This document shows positions 43,724 to 54,045 of a stretch of DNA of 64,000 nucleotides, one piece after another. The notes below the pieces were generated by a model that had not been told where the DNA came from, searched no databases, and saw nothing but the letters and a program-made list of their open reading frames with translations. Numbering within the stretch: the stretch's first letter is position 1; each line of letters starts with the position of its first letter. The stretch lies in NCBI GenBank assembly GCA_945271295.1, contig CALYPG010000006.1, positions 59,058 to 123,057 of the forward strand. The letters run 5' to 3'. The DNA is from an uncultured Gilliamella sp. Lineage in GTDB: Bacteria; Pseudomonadota; Gammaproteobacteria; Enterobacterales; Orbaceae. A program made the position numbers and the translations under genes.

Positions 43724-45679
43724 ATGCATAGACAAATAGAATTACTCAAACACCTTTTTAAAGAATCAGAATTTAAACCTGCTACTTATTTTAGTTCAAC
43801 ATTATCTATTTCAACTAAAACCATTTATGGTGATATTGAAAAGTTAAATGAACTTTTATTAACCGTTCCCAATACGGATATTTATATTGAAAAATCACCA
43901 CGTAAAGGGTTAATGCTAATTGGTAATAAAGGTAATATCGAGCCAATAATTTCGTATTTAGAAAAGAATAATAGTCATGGTTATTTCAATAACAAGTCAA
44001 GAAGATTGACGCCTGAATATCGTCGTCTTGATATTGTTAAACGCTGTTTACTTAATCAAGAGCGTGTTTCTTTAGAACAGTTATCAAGTGATTACATTGT
44101 TAGTAAAACATCATTAAATAAAGATATTGAATTTATCAATCATTCCCTAGACCGCGAGAATGTCGCATTAAATGTTACTCATAAAAGTATTGTTGTTAAA
44201 GGGACAGAAAGTCAAATTCAACGCGCGATTAAATACTTCTTATCTTTATATATTACCAAACAAGATAGTCATTATTTAAATCAATTAATGCAATCGTTTA
44301 TTGGTGATGATTCTTTCCGTCAGATTAGTGATCTCGTGTTTGAACATTATGAATCTTTAGTTCAACAGTCTTCTGAGTACTATTTATCTTCTCTGTTAAT
44401 CTCAATTAGTATCCAGTTAAAACGATTAACCTTAGGTTATTCTACGGATGAAGAAGATGATTTGTTATTTAATCATATTAGGCATATGCAATCTTATTTG
44501 ATGGCATCCGATCTTGCTAAAAAATTGGAAAATTATTTCACGATTCAATTTACAGTTAATGATATTAAATATTTAAGCAAGCTCTTTTTTGCGCATCGAA
44601 TGATTGATGAATCGGTTTCAGCTGATGATCCTTTTTATATTGAAATTATTCGCAAAATCATAAAAAAAGTAGGAGCAATTGAGGGGATAGATCTTTCGAA
44701 GGATACTAAATTATTTCATTCTTTATTAGCACATTTCCCACCGATGATCACGCGGTTACAAAAACAAATAACAATCATCAATCCTATATTGGATGAAATA
44801 AAGGTCGAGTATTCAAAATTATTTAGTGTGTTATGGTATGCACTTTCAGATTTAGAACGTAAATTTGATGTAAATTTAAATGATCACGAAATATCATTTT
44901 TATTAATTCATTTTCAGATAGCGTTAGATAAAGCTGCCGATGCCAATAATATTGTTATTATCTGCCAATATGGTAACGCGTCTTCAAATTTAATTCACAA
45001 CAAAGTTCGTCAACTTTTACCATCAAAAGATAATGTCGAAGTGTATTCAATTTCAAAGCTAACTGCTGAAAAAATTAGTAATATCGATTTGATTATTACC
45101 ACTCTTGATATTAATAATCTAAATAAACCTGTGGTAAAAATATCATCCCTTTTAAACACCAAAGATTATCAAAATATTATTCAAGCATATGCTAATTATG
45201 TATTAAATAAACCGTCTAATTATCTTGAAAAATCTAGTCATTACCCATCAATAGCAAAATTTGTGACTCCGGATCTTATTCAATTGAATGTCGAAATTAC
45301 GAATAAAACTGAATGCTTAGAATTGTTAATAGCAAAACTTGAAGCACTAGGGTATGTCCACAGTAACTATCGAAATTCAGTATTACATCGAGAGGAAATC
45401 GGCGACACATCAATTGAAAATGGTATTGCATTACCACATGGTTCGCCCATGTTTGTATCTAAATCAAGCATATCAATGATGACGTTAAATAAACCGATTA
45501 AATGGGGAATGATTGATGTCAGCATCATTATTATGGTCAGTCTTTCGGAAAAGAATATTAATAATATCAATGATGTTTTTACTGAAATTTATGAAATTGT
45601 CACAAATAAGCAAATTGTTTCTGACTTAAAAAGTGTGACAAGTTTTGAGCAATTAAAAATATTTTTAGACAATCAATGA
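43724..45679 (+). CDS. PRD-containing PTS-controlled transcription regulator (BglG/MtlR type)
   Basis: 651 residues. Layout: helix-turn-helix at about 5-60 (YFSSTLSISTKTIYGDIEKL), a second at ~85-145 (LSSDYIVSKTSLNKDIEFI), PRD domains at ~180-290 and 300-410, a IIB-like domain with NIVIICQYGNASSNLI, and a IIA-like domain with the His in GIALPHGSPMFV (about 572). Phosphorylation by the PTS would switch its activity. It is the first gene of a rightward locus, 10 bp before the IIA gene, and so controls the galactitol-type PTS behind it. Confidence 0.88.
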   Translation: MHRQIELLKHLFKESEFKPATYFSSTLSISTKTIYGDIEKLNELLLTVPNTDIYIEKSPRKGLMLIGNKGNIEPIISYLEKNNSHGYFNNKSRRLTPEYRRLDIVKRCLLNQERVSLEQLSSDYIVSKTSLNKDIEFINHSLDRENVALNVTHKSIVVKGTESQIQRAIKYFLSLYITKQDSHYLNQLMQSFIGDDSFRQISDLVFEHYESLVQQSSEYYLSSLLISISIQLKRLTLGYSTDEEDDLLFNHIRHMQSYLMASDLAKKLENYFTIQFTVNDIKYLSKLFFAHRMIDESVSADDPFYIEIIRKIIKKVGAIEGIDLSKDTKLFHSLLAHFPPMITRLQKQITIINPILDEIKVEYSKLFSVLWYALSDLERKFDVNLNDHEISFLLIHFQIALDKAADANNIVIICQYGNASSNLIHNKVRQLLPSKDNVEVYSISKLTAEKISNIDLIITTLDINNLNKPVVKISSLLNTKDYQNIIQAYANYVLNKPSNYLEKSSHYPSIAKFVTPDLIQLNVEITNKTECLELLIAKLEALGYVHSNYRNSVLHREEIGDTSIENGIALPHGSPMFVSKSSISMMTLNKPIKWGMIDVSIIIMVSLSEKNINNINDVFTEIYEIVTNKQIVSDLKSVTSFEQLKIFLDNQ

Positions 45680-45689
45680 GGAATAAAAA

Positions 45690-46145
45690 ATGTACTTTGA
45701 TCAACATTTATGCCTTTTTAATGTTAAGGCATTGAACAAAGAAGAAATTCTAACAAAAATGGCACAAATGTTATTTGCTAATGGCATTGTTAAGGAAGAT
45801 TATTTACAAGGAATTTTGCAAAGAGAACAACAGTATCCTACTGGTTTATTGGTTAATGCAACTGGTTTTGCTATCCCTCATACCGATTCATCAAAAGTCA
45901 ATCAATCACAGATTTGTTTTGCCTCGTTAAGTGAGCCAATTATTTTTTCAGGCATGACAGATCAAAACGAAAAAATTCCAGTCAAATTTATCTTTATGTT
46001 AGCGATGAAGCAACCTCATGAACAAATTGAAAATTTACAAAATCTAATCAGCTTATTTCAAAACGAACAAGAGATAAAACTATTAGAACAATGTAACTCA
46101 GTCAATGAATTTATCGCTATTTTAAATAATGCCGGAGTGAAGTAA
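45690..46145 (+). CDS. PTS IIA component (fructose/galactitol type)
   Basis: 151 residues. The phosphorylated His is in GFAIPHTDSSKV, with the flanking TGLLVNATG and the helix KQPHEQIENLQNLISLFQN. It resembles GatA-like IIA proteins. It lies between the PRD regulator and IIC and receives phosphate from HPr to pass to the IIB at 47530. Confidence 0.88.
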   Translation: MYFDQHLCLFNVKALNKEEILTKMAQMLFANGIVKEDYLQGILQREQQYPTGLLVNATGFAIPHTDSSKVNQSQICFASLSEPIIFSGMTDQNEKIPVKFIFMLAMKQPHEQIENLQNLISLFQNEQEIKLLEQCNSVNEFIAILNNAGVK

Positions 46146-46177
46146 AGGTATTCAAACTTTTAATTAAGGAGATATAA

Positions 46178-47515
46178 ATGGATAGTGTAATTAACATTTT
46201 TCAATGGTTAATAAATTTGGGAGGCGTTGTCTTTTTGCCTGTCATAATTTTTATCATTGCATTATTTTTTAGAGTGAGCTTTTCTAAAGCTATTATGTCA
46301 GGGATTACTGTCGGTATTGGTATTGTTGGTTTAGGCTTGGTCATTACTTTATTATCGCAAACCTTAGGGGTAGCGATTCAACAAATGGGTGAGCAATACG
46401 GAACCTCACTAAGTATCATGGATATTGGTTGTGGTGTCGGTGGGCCACTAGCTTTTTCAACCACTTTAGGATTATTACTTATTCCCGTCTCTTTGATCAT
46501 CAACTTTATATTCATCTCATTAGGTTGGACTCGGACTTTAAATGTTGATATTTGGAATTTCTGGTTTGCTATTTTCTTGGGATTGGTCTCTTATTCTGTA
46601 ACCGGTTTATATTGGGTTGGTATTATCGGTTGTATTACTGCCGTGATGTTGCAATGGTTGCTTGCTGACTTATTACAAAAACCAGTTAGTTCTTTTTTTG
46701 GTTATCCGGGAATTTCAATTACTCACTTGATGGCATTATCCGGTGCAATAGTTGCAATACCATTAAATTGGTTATTTGACCGTATTCCAGGCTTTAATAA
46801 ATTGAATGCTGATTCAGAAACATTAACTAAAAAATTTGGTATTTTTGGCGATACGGTGGTTATTGGTTTAATTATCGGTTTAGTCGTCGGTATTTTGGCA
46901 AAATATGATGTTTCACATATTGGGCAATTGGCGATTTCAACTGCGGCAATTATGAAAATCATGCCTAAAATGGTGGCTATGTTTATGGAAGGGCTACTAC
47001 CAGTTGCCGAAGCAGCGCGTGAATTTACCAGTAAACGATTAAATGGCAAACAAGTTAATATCGGGATGGATGCAGCATTAACTGTCGGTCACCCTGCGGT
47101 AATGGCGACAGCGTTAATCATGGTGCCGGTTTCATTATTACTTGCCTTAATTTTACCTGGTAACAAAGTGCTTCCTTTTGGTGATTTAGCCTTCTACGCA
47201 TTTGGTATTTGTTTAATGGTTCCATTCTTTAAAGGTAATATTATTCGCTCCATTTTAGGCGGCACCATTTATTTAGTTATCTGTCTATATATGGCGACCT
47301 GGCTTGCACCGGTTATCACAGATGTTTTCCATTTAGCTAACTATGATGTCGGCACCGCAGGTATTGTAACCGTTATTTTATGTGGATTATGGCCAGTAAC
47401 ACTATTTGTTTTATTGTTAAGTAACCTAGGGTATATCGGCTTAATTGGTTTAGCTGTCGTGATTCTATGTCTGCTTATATATGTCAATAAAATTAAGAAA
47501 ATTGCAATGTACTAA
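46178..47515 (+). CDS. PTS galactitol-type IIC permease (GatC-like)
   Basis: 445 residues with about ten membrane helices. GatC-type landmarks include MDIGCGVGGPLAFSTTLG, then VNIGMDAALTVGHPAVMATA, and a helical end. It has no attached IIA or IIB domain, as in GatABC systems. A GGAG precedes the ATG. It imports the sugar while IIB phosphorylates it. The real substrate need not be galactitol, because the downstream enzymes are not those of galactitol breakdown. Confidence 0.88.
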   Translation: MDSVINIFQWLINLGGVVFLPVIIFIIALFFRVSFSKAIMSGITVGIGIVGLGLVITLLSQTLGVAIQQMGEQYGTSLSIMDIGCGVGGPLAFSTTLGLLLIPVSLIINFIFISLGWTRTLNVDIWNFWFAIFLGLVSYSVTGLYWVGIIGCITAVMLQWLLADLLQKPVSSFFGYPGISITHLMALSGAIVAIPLNWLFDRIPGFNKLNADSETLTKKFGIFGDTVVIGLIIGLVVGILAKYDVSHIGQLAISTAAIMKIMPKMVAMFMEGLLPVAEAAREFTSKRLNGKQVNIGMDAALTVGHPAVMATALIMVPVSLLLALILPGNKVLPFGDLAFYAFGICLMVPFFKGNIIRSILGGTIYLVICLYMATWLAPVITDVFHLANYDVGTAGIVTVILCGLWPVTLFVLLLSNLGYIGLIGLAVVILCLLIYVNKIKKIAMY

Positions 47516-47529
47516 AGGGATAAATCAAA

Positions 47530-47814
47530 ATGAAAAAATTACTAATAATGTGTGGTGCAGGTCACGCGACTTCAACAATCGCAGTGAGTAAAGTTAATAA
47601 ATGGCTAAGCGATGAAAAATTAACTGATCAAGTAAAAATTTATCAATCAAAAATTGCTGATGAACTAAATAAAATGGATACATATGATGTGGTGGTGAGT
47701 ACCACAATTGTTCCTGACTCTATAAAAACTAAAGTAATAAATGGTTTGCCATTATTAACGGGTGTCAACTTATCCGAGTTTTTTTCTGAATTAAAAAGAC
47801 GGTTAAATCTGTAA
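47530..47814 (+). CDS. PTS IIB component (galactitol/SgaB type)
   Basis: 94 residues. The P-loop LLIMCGAGHATSTIAVSKV carries the phosphorylated Cys at residue 8, and the fold ends NGLPLLTGVNLSEFF. It follows IIC by 14 bp and acts between IIA and IIC. Confidence 0.88.
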   Translation: MKKLLIMCGAGHATSTIAVSKVNKWLSDEKLTDQVKIYQSKIADELNKMDTYDVVVSTTIVPDSIKTKVINGLPLLTGVNLSEFFSELKRRLNL

Positions 47815-47925
47815 TTAGCTACAGTTAACTAAATAACAATTATCACTATGCTCATCTAGTTTTATTTAGCTTAAATGACTAAAAATTTATTAATTAGGTG
47901 AGTGTACTAATTAGGATTAATCAGT

Positions 47926-48441
47926 ATGAATATCTATCATCATTCTATAGAAATTAATACAGTAGCAGGACGGCATTCTTACCATGATATCAACAACGAA
48001 TTAAAACAAGTTGTCCAAGAATCCAATATCCAAAATGGACAATTAACGGTTGCAACAACCCATACAACATGCTCACTTTTTTTTGATGAATGTATGCATG
48101 ATACCAATTATTTTGGGGATGAATATTTGCATGTGGATATTAATAATGTTTTAGAAAAAATTGTGCCACGCATGACCAGTGAAAATCAATATCATAGCCC
48201 CGGACCAAAACATATCGAGTTTGGATTAGGATTAAGCGATCCGAATTATCCTGCTGAAAAGTGGGTAATGCTCAATACTGATGCGCATATTAAATCTTCG
48301 TTATTTGGTCATTTTTCGGTAGTATTTATTATCAAAGATGGAGAATTATTATTGGGTGAACTTGGTCGCCTTTATTTTGTGGATTGGGATGCATTGCGAG
48401 AAAGAAAGCGCAAAGTTAGTTTTATGGTAATGGGTAATTAA
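47926..48441 (+). CDS. YjbQ/UPF0047-family protein
   Basis: 171 residues. The YjbQ core is visible: TVATTHTTCSLFFDECM, then the metal-site His in HSPGPKHIEF, and VMLNTDAHIKSSLFG. E. coli YjbQ-type proteins are annotated as secondary thiamine-phosphate synthase, but that activity is promiscuous. Copies sit in sugar PTS operons, as here between IIB and the epimerase, so a role in carbohydrate metabolism is more likely. It is longer than YjbQ (about 138 aa) by an insert after DYLHVD-like sequence. Confidence 0.75.
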   Translation: MNIYHHSIEINTVAGRHSYHDINNELKQVVQESNIQNGQLTVATTHTTCSLFFDECMHDTNYFGDEYLHVDINNVLEKIVPRMTSENQYHSPGPKHIEFGLGLSDPNYPAEKWVMLNTDAHIKSSLFGHFSVVFIIKDGELLLGELGRLYFVDWDALRERKRKVSFMVMGN

Positions 48442-48455
48442 AAAAAGGACTCGCT

Positions 48456-49106
48456 ATGATTCTTGCGCCATCATTATTCAATTCTGATCTTTACTTGATC
48501 AAAGAAAATTTACAAAAGTTAGATGCCCTTGGTATTACTCATTTGCATATTGATGTTATGGATAATCATTATGTGCCTAACTTAGGTTTTAACGCTAATT
48601 TGGTCAAAGATCTGAAAAAACATACTCATTTTGTATTAGATTGTCATCTTATGTTAGATAAACCTGAATTGTCTATTACTCATTTTATTGAAGCAAAACC
48701 TGACTTTATTACCTTCCATTTTGAGGCAACCGTTCACCATATATTTATCATTAATATGTTAGTAAAAAATGGTATCAAAGTCGGCATAGCGATTAACCCC
48801 AGCACGTCAATTGAGAGTATTAAAATGTTATTGCCGTTTATTGATTTAGTCTTGGTGATGACAATTAATCCTGGTCAAAAAGGTGAAGTTTTTCTGCCGT
48901 TTACACTGAGTAAAATTGCACAATTAAGCAGTGAAAAACAAAAAAATAATTTTCATTATGATATTCAAGTTGATGGCAATATTACTGACGAGACAATTTT
49001 GCCGTGTATCAAAGCTGGAGCCAATAATATCGTTTCAGGCGGTTTTATTTTCAATAATAATGAACTAGAACAAAATATAGCTAAATTGAAAAAAGCTATA
49101 CATTAA
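48456..49106 (+). CDS. Ribulose-phosphate/allulose-6-phosphate 3-epimerase family protein
   Basis: 216 residues, a TIM barrel. It opens LAPSLFNSDLYLIKENL. Metal and catalytic residues appear as HLHIDVMDNHYVPNLGF (His, Asp), LDCHLMLDKPE (His) and the final Asp in IQVDGNITDETI. The phosphate loop is VSGGFIF. The length and the HYVPNLGF variant fit either Rpe-like or AlsE/SgcE-like proteins, and position behind a PTS favours a hexulose-6-phosphate substrate. Confidence 0.82.
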   Translation: MILAPSLFNSDLYLIKENLQKLDALGITHLHIDVMDNHYVPNLGFNANLVKDLKKHTHFVLDCHLMLDKPELSITHFIEAKPDFITFHFEATVHHIFIINMLVKNGIKVGIAINPSTSIESIKMLLPFIDLVLVMTINPGQKGEVFLPFTLSKIAQLSSEKQKNNFHYDIQVDGNITDETILPCIKAGANNIVSGGFIFNNNELEQNIAKLKKAIH

Positions 49107-49122
49107 GGAGTGAAAGATAATT

Positions 49123-49659
49123 ATGCACATAAAGACCATATTGCAAAGTATATTAACTGAAATTTCTACGCAATCAGAAAATCTTCCTGAAGATCAGTTA
49201 AATCATTTTATTGACACTCTGATTAATTCAAAGCATATTTTTTTATCAGGTTGTGGTCGTTCAGGCTTGATGATAGGTGCTTTTGCCAATCGATTAATGC
49301 ATCTAGGTTTAGAGGTGAGTTTGGTTAATGAGATCACCAAACCCAAAGCAAATGCAGGGGATTTATTAATTATTGGTTCAAGTTCGGGTGAAACCAAAAG
49401 TTTAATTTGTTATGCAGAGCAAGCTAAAAAATTAGGTGCAAAAGTAGCATTATTCACCGCTAATAATTCGTCAACGCTAGCTCAATTAGCTGATATTATG
49501 GTGGTTATGCCAAATACGATAATTAAATCAAAACAACCTATGGGCAGCACGTTTGAACAGCTTTCGCTTCTCATTTATGACAGTATTATTTTAAGTTTGA
49601 TGAATAAACTGCAACAATCACCTGAAGTAATGAAATCCAGACACGCTAATATTGAATAA
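49123..49659 (+). CDS. SIS-domain 6-phospho-3-hexuloisomerase-like protein
   Basis: 178 residues, a single SIS domain. The phosphosugar loop is LSGCGRSGLMIGAFANRLMH, followed by LLIIGSSSGETKSLICYAEQ and the catalytic-type Glu in GSTFEQLSLL. This matches HxlB-like isomerases, which convert 3-hexulose-6-phosphate to fructose-6-phosphate. No 3-hexulose-phosphate synthase is present, so the ribulose-monophosphate pathway is not indicated. It is the last gene of the PTS locus. Confidence 0.82.
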   Translation: MHIKTILQSILTEISTQSENLPEDQLNHFIDTLINSKHIFLSGCGRSGLMIGAFANRLMHLGLEVSLVNEITKPKANAGDLLIIGSSSGETKSLICYAEQAKKLGAKVALFTANNSSTLAQLADIMVVMPNTIIKSKQPMGSTFEQLSLLIYDSIILSLMNKLQQSPEVMKSRHANIE

Positions 49660-49720
49660 ATCTGAATGTAAATATTAAGCATTAATCATTCGGTTAGCAC
49701 GAATATTTATACTGAAGCGT

Positions 49721-49750
49721 ATGGTTGACCTGAAACTTTTTGTCAACCAT
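49721..49750 (+). terminator. Terminator of the PTS-epimerase-isomerase operon
   Basis: ATGGTTGAC/GTCAACCAT, a perfect 9-bp stem with a 12-base loop, then TTTATTATTT. It stands between the convergent SIS and mmuM genes. Confidence 0.8.
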
Positions 49751-49778
49751 TTTATTATTTAACTCTTTATTAATAGTG

Positions 49779-50723
49779 TTATTTTTCATTAACTAATAAA
49801 TGACTAATTTCCACTATATCAGATGGAGTGGTTTGGCAGCAGCCACCGATTAATTTTGCCCCTAACTTAGTCCAAATGGCTATTTGATTAGTAAAGGTAC
49901 AATTATGTTGCGGATTGTGGTGCCATTGTTTAGTGCTTGGATCATATTGTTCGCCTGAATTTGGATAAACAATAAGAGGTTTTGCGGTCAACTGTTGCAA
50001 TGTTGTTAGTGCTGAGGTGACTTTATCCAGTGCAATACAGTTAACTCCAATAGCTATGACTTGATCAACTTGATTTAAATACTCAACGACTATTGATAAT
50101 GGTGTACCATCACTAATATGCTTAGCATCTTTTAATGTCATCGAAAACCAGCAGGTCATATGCGGAAATTGTTGCAATAGTTTAGATAATGCTTTGATTT
50201 CAGCAAAACAGGGCATGGTTTCACAAGCTAACAGATCGACCTCAGCTTCGATAAGAGCTTGCATACGAATGCGATGAAAATCAATAAATTCGGACTCTGA
50301 CAGCTGGTAATCCCCAGTATATTCTGAACCATTGGCTAAGTAGGCACCATAGGGACCCACAGAACCGGCAATTAATAGTGGTTTATGTTGCGGTATTTCA
50401 GCTAAATAGCGTTGTTTGGCTTGCTGTGCTAGCTCAACACTTTTTTTGATTAAAGCAATTGATTGAGTGTTATCCATACCTTTTTGGGCAAACCCGCGCG
50501 GTGTAGCCTGATAACTTGCGGTTATGGCACAGTCAGCGCCAGCTTTAAAATAATCATAATGAACTTGTTTAATAAGTTCTGGTTGTTCAATTAATACTTT
50601 GGCTGACCATAAACTGTCATTAAGATCACATCCTCGGCGTTGTAATTCACTAGCAAGTGCACCATCTATAATAATGTAATTTTTATGCTTTAATAATTCT
50701 ATAATTGGATTATTGATTTGCAT
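49779..50723 (-). CDS. mmuM: Homocysteine S-methyltransferase
   Basis: 314 residues, close to E. coli MmuM. The zinc-binding Cys residues are in [11 protein letters not shown] (about 225) and IGGCCQTTP (near 295). Methyl donor S-methylmethionine and homocysteine give two methionines. The start overlaps the permease stop by 14 bp, so the two are translated together. Confidence 0.92.
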   Translation of the reverse strand: MQINNPIIELLKHKNYIIIDGALASELQRRGCDLNDSLWSAKVLIEQPELIKQVHYDYFKAGADCAITASYQATPRGFAQKGMDNTQSIALIKKSVELAQQAKQRYLAEIPQHKPLLIAGSVGPYGAYLANGSEYTGDYQLSESEFIDFHRIRMQALIEAEVDLLACETMPCFAEIKALSKLLQQFPHMTCWFSMTLKDAKHISDGTPLSIVVEYLNQVDQVIAIGVNCIALDKVTSALTTLQQLTAKPLIVYPNSGEQYDPSTKQWHHNPQHNCTFTNQIAIWTKLGAKLIGGCCQTTPSDIVEISHLLVNEK

Positions 50724-52116
50724 TGCTGGTATCTCGTTTTTGATAAACTCGGGTAAAGTGATGGGCTATATAGCAAATTCCAACAAAAGGAATACCACAA
50801 TAAAGTGCAATTCGTTGTTCTGGATCAAAAGCCAGTCCAATACAAGCAATTAAGCATAAGATAAAGCCTAGAATTGGTACTAATGGATATAATGGCGCTT
50901 TATATTTTAATGAACTTTGTTCCACAACTGTTAATTGTTTTCTAAAAAAGTAATGTGATGCACAAATACTAAGCCAAACGGCAACTACAGCAAAACCAGA
51001 TATAGCCGTTAATGCCACAAACACAGTATCTGGTGCAATCACACTTGATAATAAGGCTAAAAGTCCACCAAGCATGCTAATGCCAATTGCAAAGGCTGGA
51101 ATACCTTTTGACGTTAATTTACTAAAACACTTAGGTAAAGTACCTTCATTAGATAGCGACCATAACATGCGCCCGGAAGCATAAAGTCCGGAATTCGCTG
51201 CCGATAAAATAGCGGTTAAAATCACAAAATTAAAAAAGTCAGCTGCATAAGGTAAACCAATATTTTCAAACACCATGACAAAAGGGCTGGTAATGACACC
51301 GGCTTGATCCATTGGTAATAGGGCTGCTAATACAAAAATAGTGCCAATAAAGAAAATGATTAACCGCAAAATAGTGGTTTTTATTGCAAGAGGAATAGTT
51401 CTTTCCGGATTATGTGCTTCGCCAGCCGCTATACCGATTAATTCGGTACCGGAAAAGGCAAAGTTAACCGAAACCATGGTCATAATGATTGGTGTGATGC
51501 CATTGGGGAACCAACCACAATCAGTAATATTATGTAAAAATGGTGCCGGCATATCATTTCTCATCGGTATAAAACCAAATATAGCACCGCTACCAGCAAT
51601 AATAAAAATGATAATGGTGATAACTTTTATAATTGAAAACCAAAATTCACTTTCAGCAAAAAACTGCGCAGTGATAATATTCAAACCAAAAATAACACCA
51701 CAAAAAATTAAACACCACACCCAAACCGGCACACTATCAAACCAGTATCTCATACATAAACCAGCTGCGGTTAGGCTTGAACCTAAAGCAACAGTCCAAG
51801 TAAGCCAATAAAGCCAAGCTACCGTATAACCTGTCCCTGGACTAATAAAGCGCGAAGCATAAGTATGAAATGCCCCCGTTTCTGGCATAGCAACCGCTAG
51901 TTCACCAAGGCATAACATCACTAAATACACGACTAAGGCACCGATTAAATAAGCAATAATAGCACCAATAGCGCCAGCAGTAGCGATAATATAGCCAGTA
52001 TTGAAAAATAGCCCTGTACCAATAACACCACCTAAAGATAACATAATTAGATGCCGGGTTTTCATGGTACGTTTAAATTGATTTTTGCCACTTTGTGATG
52101 ATGAATTTACGTTCAT
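50710..52116 (-). CDS. mmuP: S-methylmethionine permease
   Basis: 468 residues with twelve membrane helices of the amino acid/polyamine/organocation superfamily. Signatures are [21 protein letters not shown] and [20 protein letters not shown]. The length equals MmuP. Its partner overlaps at the 3' end. It brings S-methylmethionine into the cytoplasm for MmuM. Confidence 0.88.
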   Translation of the reverse strand: MNVNSSSQSGKNQFKRTMKTRHLIMLSLGGVIGTGLFFNTGYIIATAGAIGAIIAYLIGALVVYLVMLCLGELAVAMPETGAFHTYASRFISPGTGYTVAWLYWLTWTVALGSSLTAAGLCMRYWFDSVPVWVWCLIFCGVIFGLNIITAQFFAESEFWFSIIKVITIIIFIIAGSGAIFGFIPMRNDMPAPFLHNITDCGWFPNGITPIIMTMVSVNFAFSGTELIGIAAGEAHNPERTIPLAIKTTILRLIIFFIGTIFVLAALLPMDQAGVITSPFVMVFENIGLPYAADFFNFVILTAILSAANSGLYASGRMLWSLSNEGTLPKCFSKLTSKGIPAFAIGISMLGGLLALLSSVIAPDTVFVALTAISGFAVVAVWLSICASHYFFRKQLTVVEQSSLKYKAPLYPLVPILGFILCLIACIGLAFDPEQRIALYCGIPFVGICYIAHHFTRVYQKRDTSNANQ

Positions 52117-52203
52117 AAGGTGTTTTAAAGTTAGTTTATTGAGATTTATTCCACCAGTTTAACTGATGGAATAAGTAATATTGGCTCTATAATTTATAAC
52201 TAC

Positions 52204-53769
52204 TTAAAAGCCATTTAATAGTTCTTGTCTAAGCATCTTTTCGCCGTTGACTTTTATTATGTCATTTTCCTTTGTATATTCAACATCCGAGAAAATACCG
52301 TCGGTATTACCTTTCTTAAAGGTCAAAATTTTAACATTACTTAATAACATTTGCGTATTCATTCTTATAAGTTGTTTCACATTATCAATTTGTTCTTGCG
52401 AAACATTACTTTCATTGTTTTCAGCGGCTTCAGTTTGTACTGCCATGTAAGCTAGTACATCAAAAGGTATTTCGAGTTTTAAGTTTAAATTTTCATAATT
52501 CTCAAAATTTAGAAAATAGCTAGTGTCCGGGATTTTATTGCTATCAATCATTTTTGCATTAGAACTAATATTAATATCACCTACAACATTATGCCAATTG
52601 AATGTATTTAATGAAAAATTGCTATTAGATACTTCAAAGTGATTGGTTTGGTCATCAATATCACCATATAAATCATAGTAATCAAATAATTTCTTATCAA
52701 GCCCTTGGAAAGCAAAATCTACTATGCCTGAGCCAAGATTTTGTTGTCCATAAATAACTGAATCAACATTAACGCGAAATAAACCGTCAACAGTATCGGC
52801 TTTATTTAATGTATTTTTTTGGTTTAATGAAAGTTTGTTGAATTCAATCGGTAGTGTTTGTCGGTTCTCATTTAGCTTAAATATCAATTTATCTATGCTA
52901 TTTTGTACTTCCAAATCATTATTTTTAGAATTGATACTGCCATTTAATTTGAAATTGTCTACTGAAGTGTCTAGTTGCGAATAGCTATCAATATCATCTT
53001 TTATATGCAAATTGCCAATATATACATCAAAGTCAATCATCGCTTTTTCTTTATTTGGTTTAGTTGATATAGTTAAATTATTTAATGAAAATGAATTATT
53101 ATTTGTTGATGCGATCGAATCATCGAATGACAATGTGCTATCATCTGTTTCAATATAATTGAGTTTATCTAAACGAGCATCAACCTGAAGATTGACAAAA
53201 TCTTTATCACTTTCAAAAGTAAAATCACCCTCGGAAATAGTGAATATGCCATTAAGATCTTTTAAATCAGTTGGTGTAGCTGATAGCGCTTGATTGGTAA
53301 CTTTTGCTTGTACATAATTTTGATAACTTATAGCTGCATGGCCACTTATAAATGGCTTGTTACCTAATAGTTTCCACAGATCCGGAGCTGCTTGTTCAGA
53401 CATTTGGTATTCAATCCAGGCCATCTGAGGGGAAAATACACCTTTAGCTAAAGCCGCCATGGGGAAGGGGCCGTGATGAATGATGATATCATCATCAAAT
53501 AATTTGTTAGGTAGGGAATCAGTATCATAACTATCTCTAGGTGACAAGGTCACAATTAAATGCATTTTGGTGGAAAAGATATTTTTTTCCAAGTTATTTT
53601 GTTTTATTGCTATATTATATTCATTTTGATAATGATTAACTTGTGCGGTAATTTCTTCAAGTTTATTATCAATATTACTCTCAATTATATTACCTGTGTA
53701 CCATGCGGTACCAACATATCCAATACCTAATATTGCAATGATGCCAAAGGCAAGGGTAGTTTTTTTCAT
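52204..53769 (-). CDS. DUF945/YdgA-family protein, downstream paralogue
   Basis: 521 residues. The N-terminal membrane anchor or signal (MKKTTLAFGIIAILGIGYVG) is followed by TAWYTGNIIESNIDNKLEEI and the family block IIHHGPFPMAALAKGVFSPQ, then a long beta-rich periplasmic part. It is like YdgA, an inner-membrane-attached periplasmic protein of unknown role. It is the second copy of a ~1.8 kb tandem duplication that also carries a scrap of mfd. Confidence 0.85.
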   Translation of the reverse strand: MKKTTLAFGIIAILGIGYVGTAWYTGNIIESNIDNKLEEITAQVNHYQNEYNIAIKQNNLEKNIFSTKMHLIVTLSPRDSYDTDSLPNKLFDDDIIIHHGPFPMAALAKGVFSPQMAWIEYQMSEQAAPDLWKLLGNKPFISGHAAISYQNYVQAKVTNQALSATPTDLKDLNGIFTISEGDFTFESDKDFVNLQVDARLDKLNYIETDDSTLSFDDSIASTNNNSFSLNNLTISTKPNKEKAMIDFDVYIGNLHIKDDIDSYSQLDTSVDNFKLNGSINSKNNDLEVQNSIDKLIFKLNENRQTLPIEFNKLSLNQKNTLNKADTVDGLFRVNVDSVIYGQQNLGSGIVDFAFQGLDKKLFDYYDLYGDIDDQTNHFEVSNSNFSLNTFNWHNVVGDINISSNAKMIDSNKIPDTSYFLNFENYENLNLKLEIPFDVLAYMAVQTEAAENNESNVSQEQIDNVKQLIRMNTQMLLSNVKILTFKKGNTDGIFSDVEYTKENDIIKVNGEKMLRQELLNGF

Positions 53770-53794
53770 TATTGTTTATTCCTATATAATGTTG

Positions 53795-53960
53795 CTATTT
53801 TTCTGTAGGTTTAGAAAATATGGCTAATAGATTTTTAATATATTCAATGAGTTCTAAATGTTGCAAATCCACTTTGAGCAATTTTAATCTATTTAAACTT
53901 GTTAAGCGATAATTTTTTGGATCTCTTTGGATTAGCGAGATTAAATCATCCTTTGCAATA
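53795..53960 (-). pseudogene. Duplicated 3' end of mfd
   Basis: The minus frame reads DLISLIQRDPKNYRLTSLN, then RLKLLKVDLQHLELIEYIKN, LLAIFSKPTEK and TAG. It matches the last ~50 residues of Mfd (YLISLIQKEPKNYRLESSN...IEYIKNLLDAFSQ) with no internal stop. It lies between the two DUF945 genes at the position corresponding to the true mfd end, 1805 bp away. Confidence 0.9.
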
Positions 53961-54045
53961 TTAGTGTTTATAAGTAAGTCTTAAGAGTGGTAAGTTTGAA
54001 ATTATTCCGCCGGTAAAAGCAGCGGAATAATTTTAGAGTTTACAG

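Noticed and set aside
48456..49659. Ribulose monophosphate formaldehyde pathway
   Set aside because: The SIS isomerase is HxlB-like, but the partner is a ribulose-phosphate-type epimerase and not hexulose-phosphate synthase.
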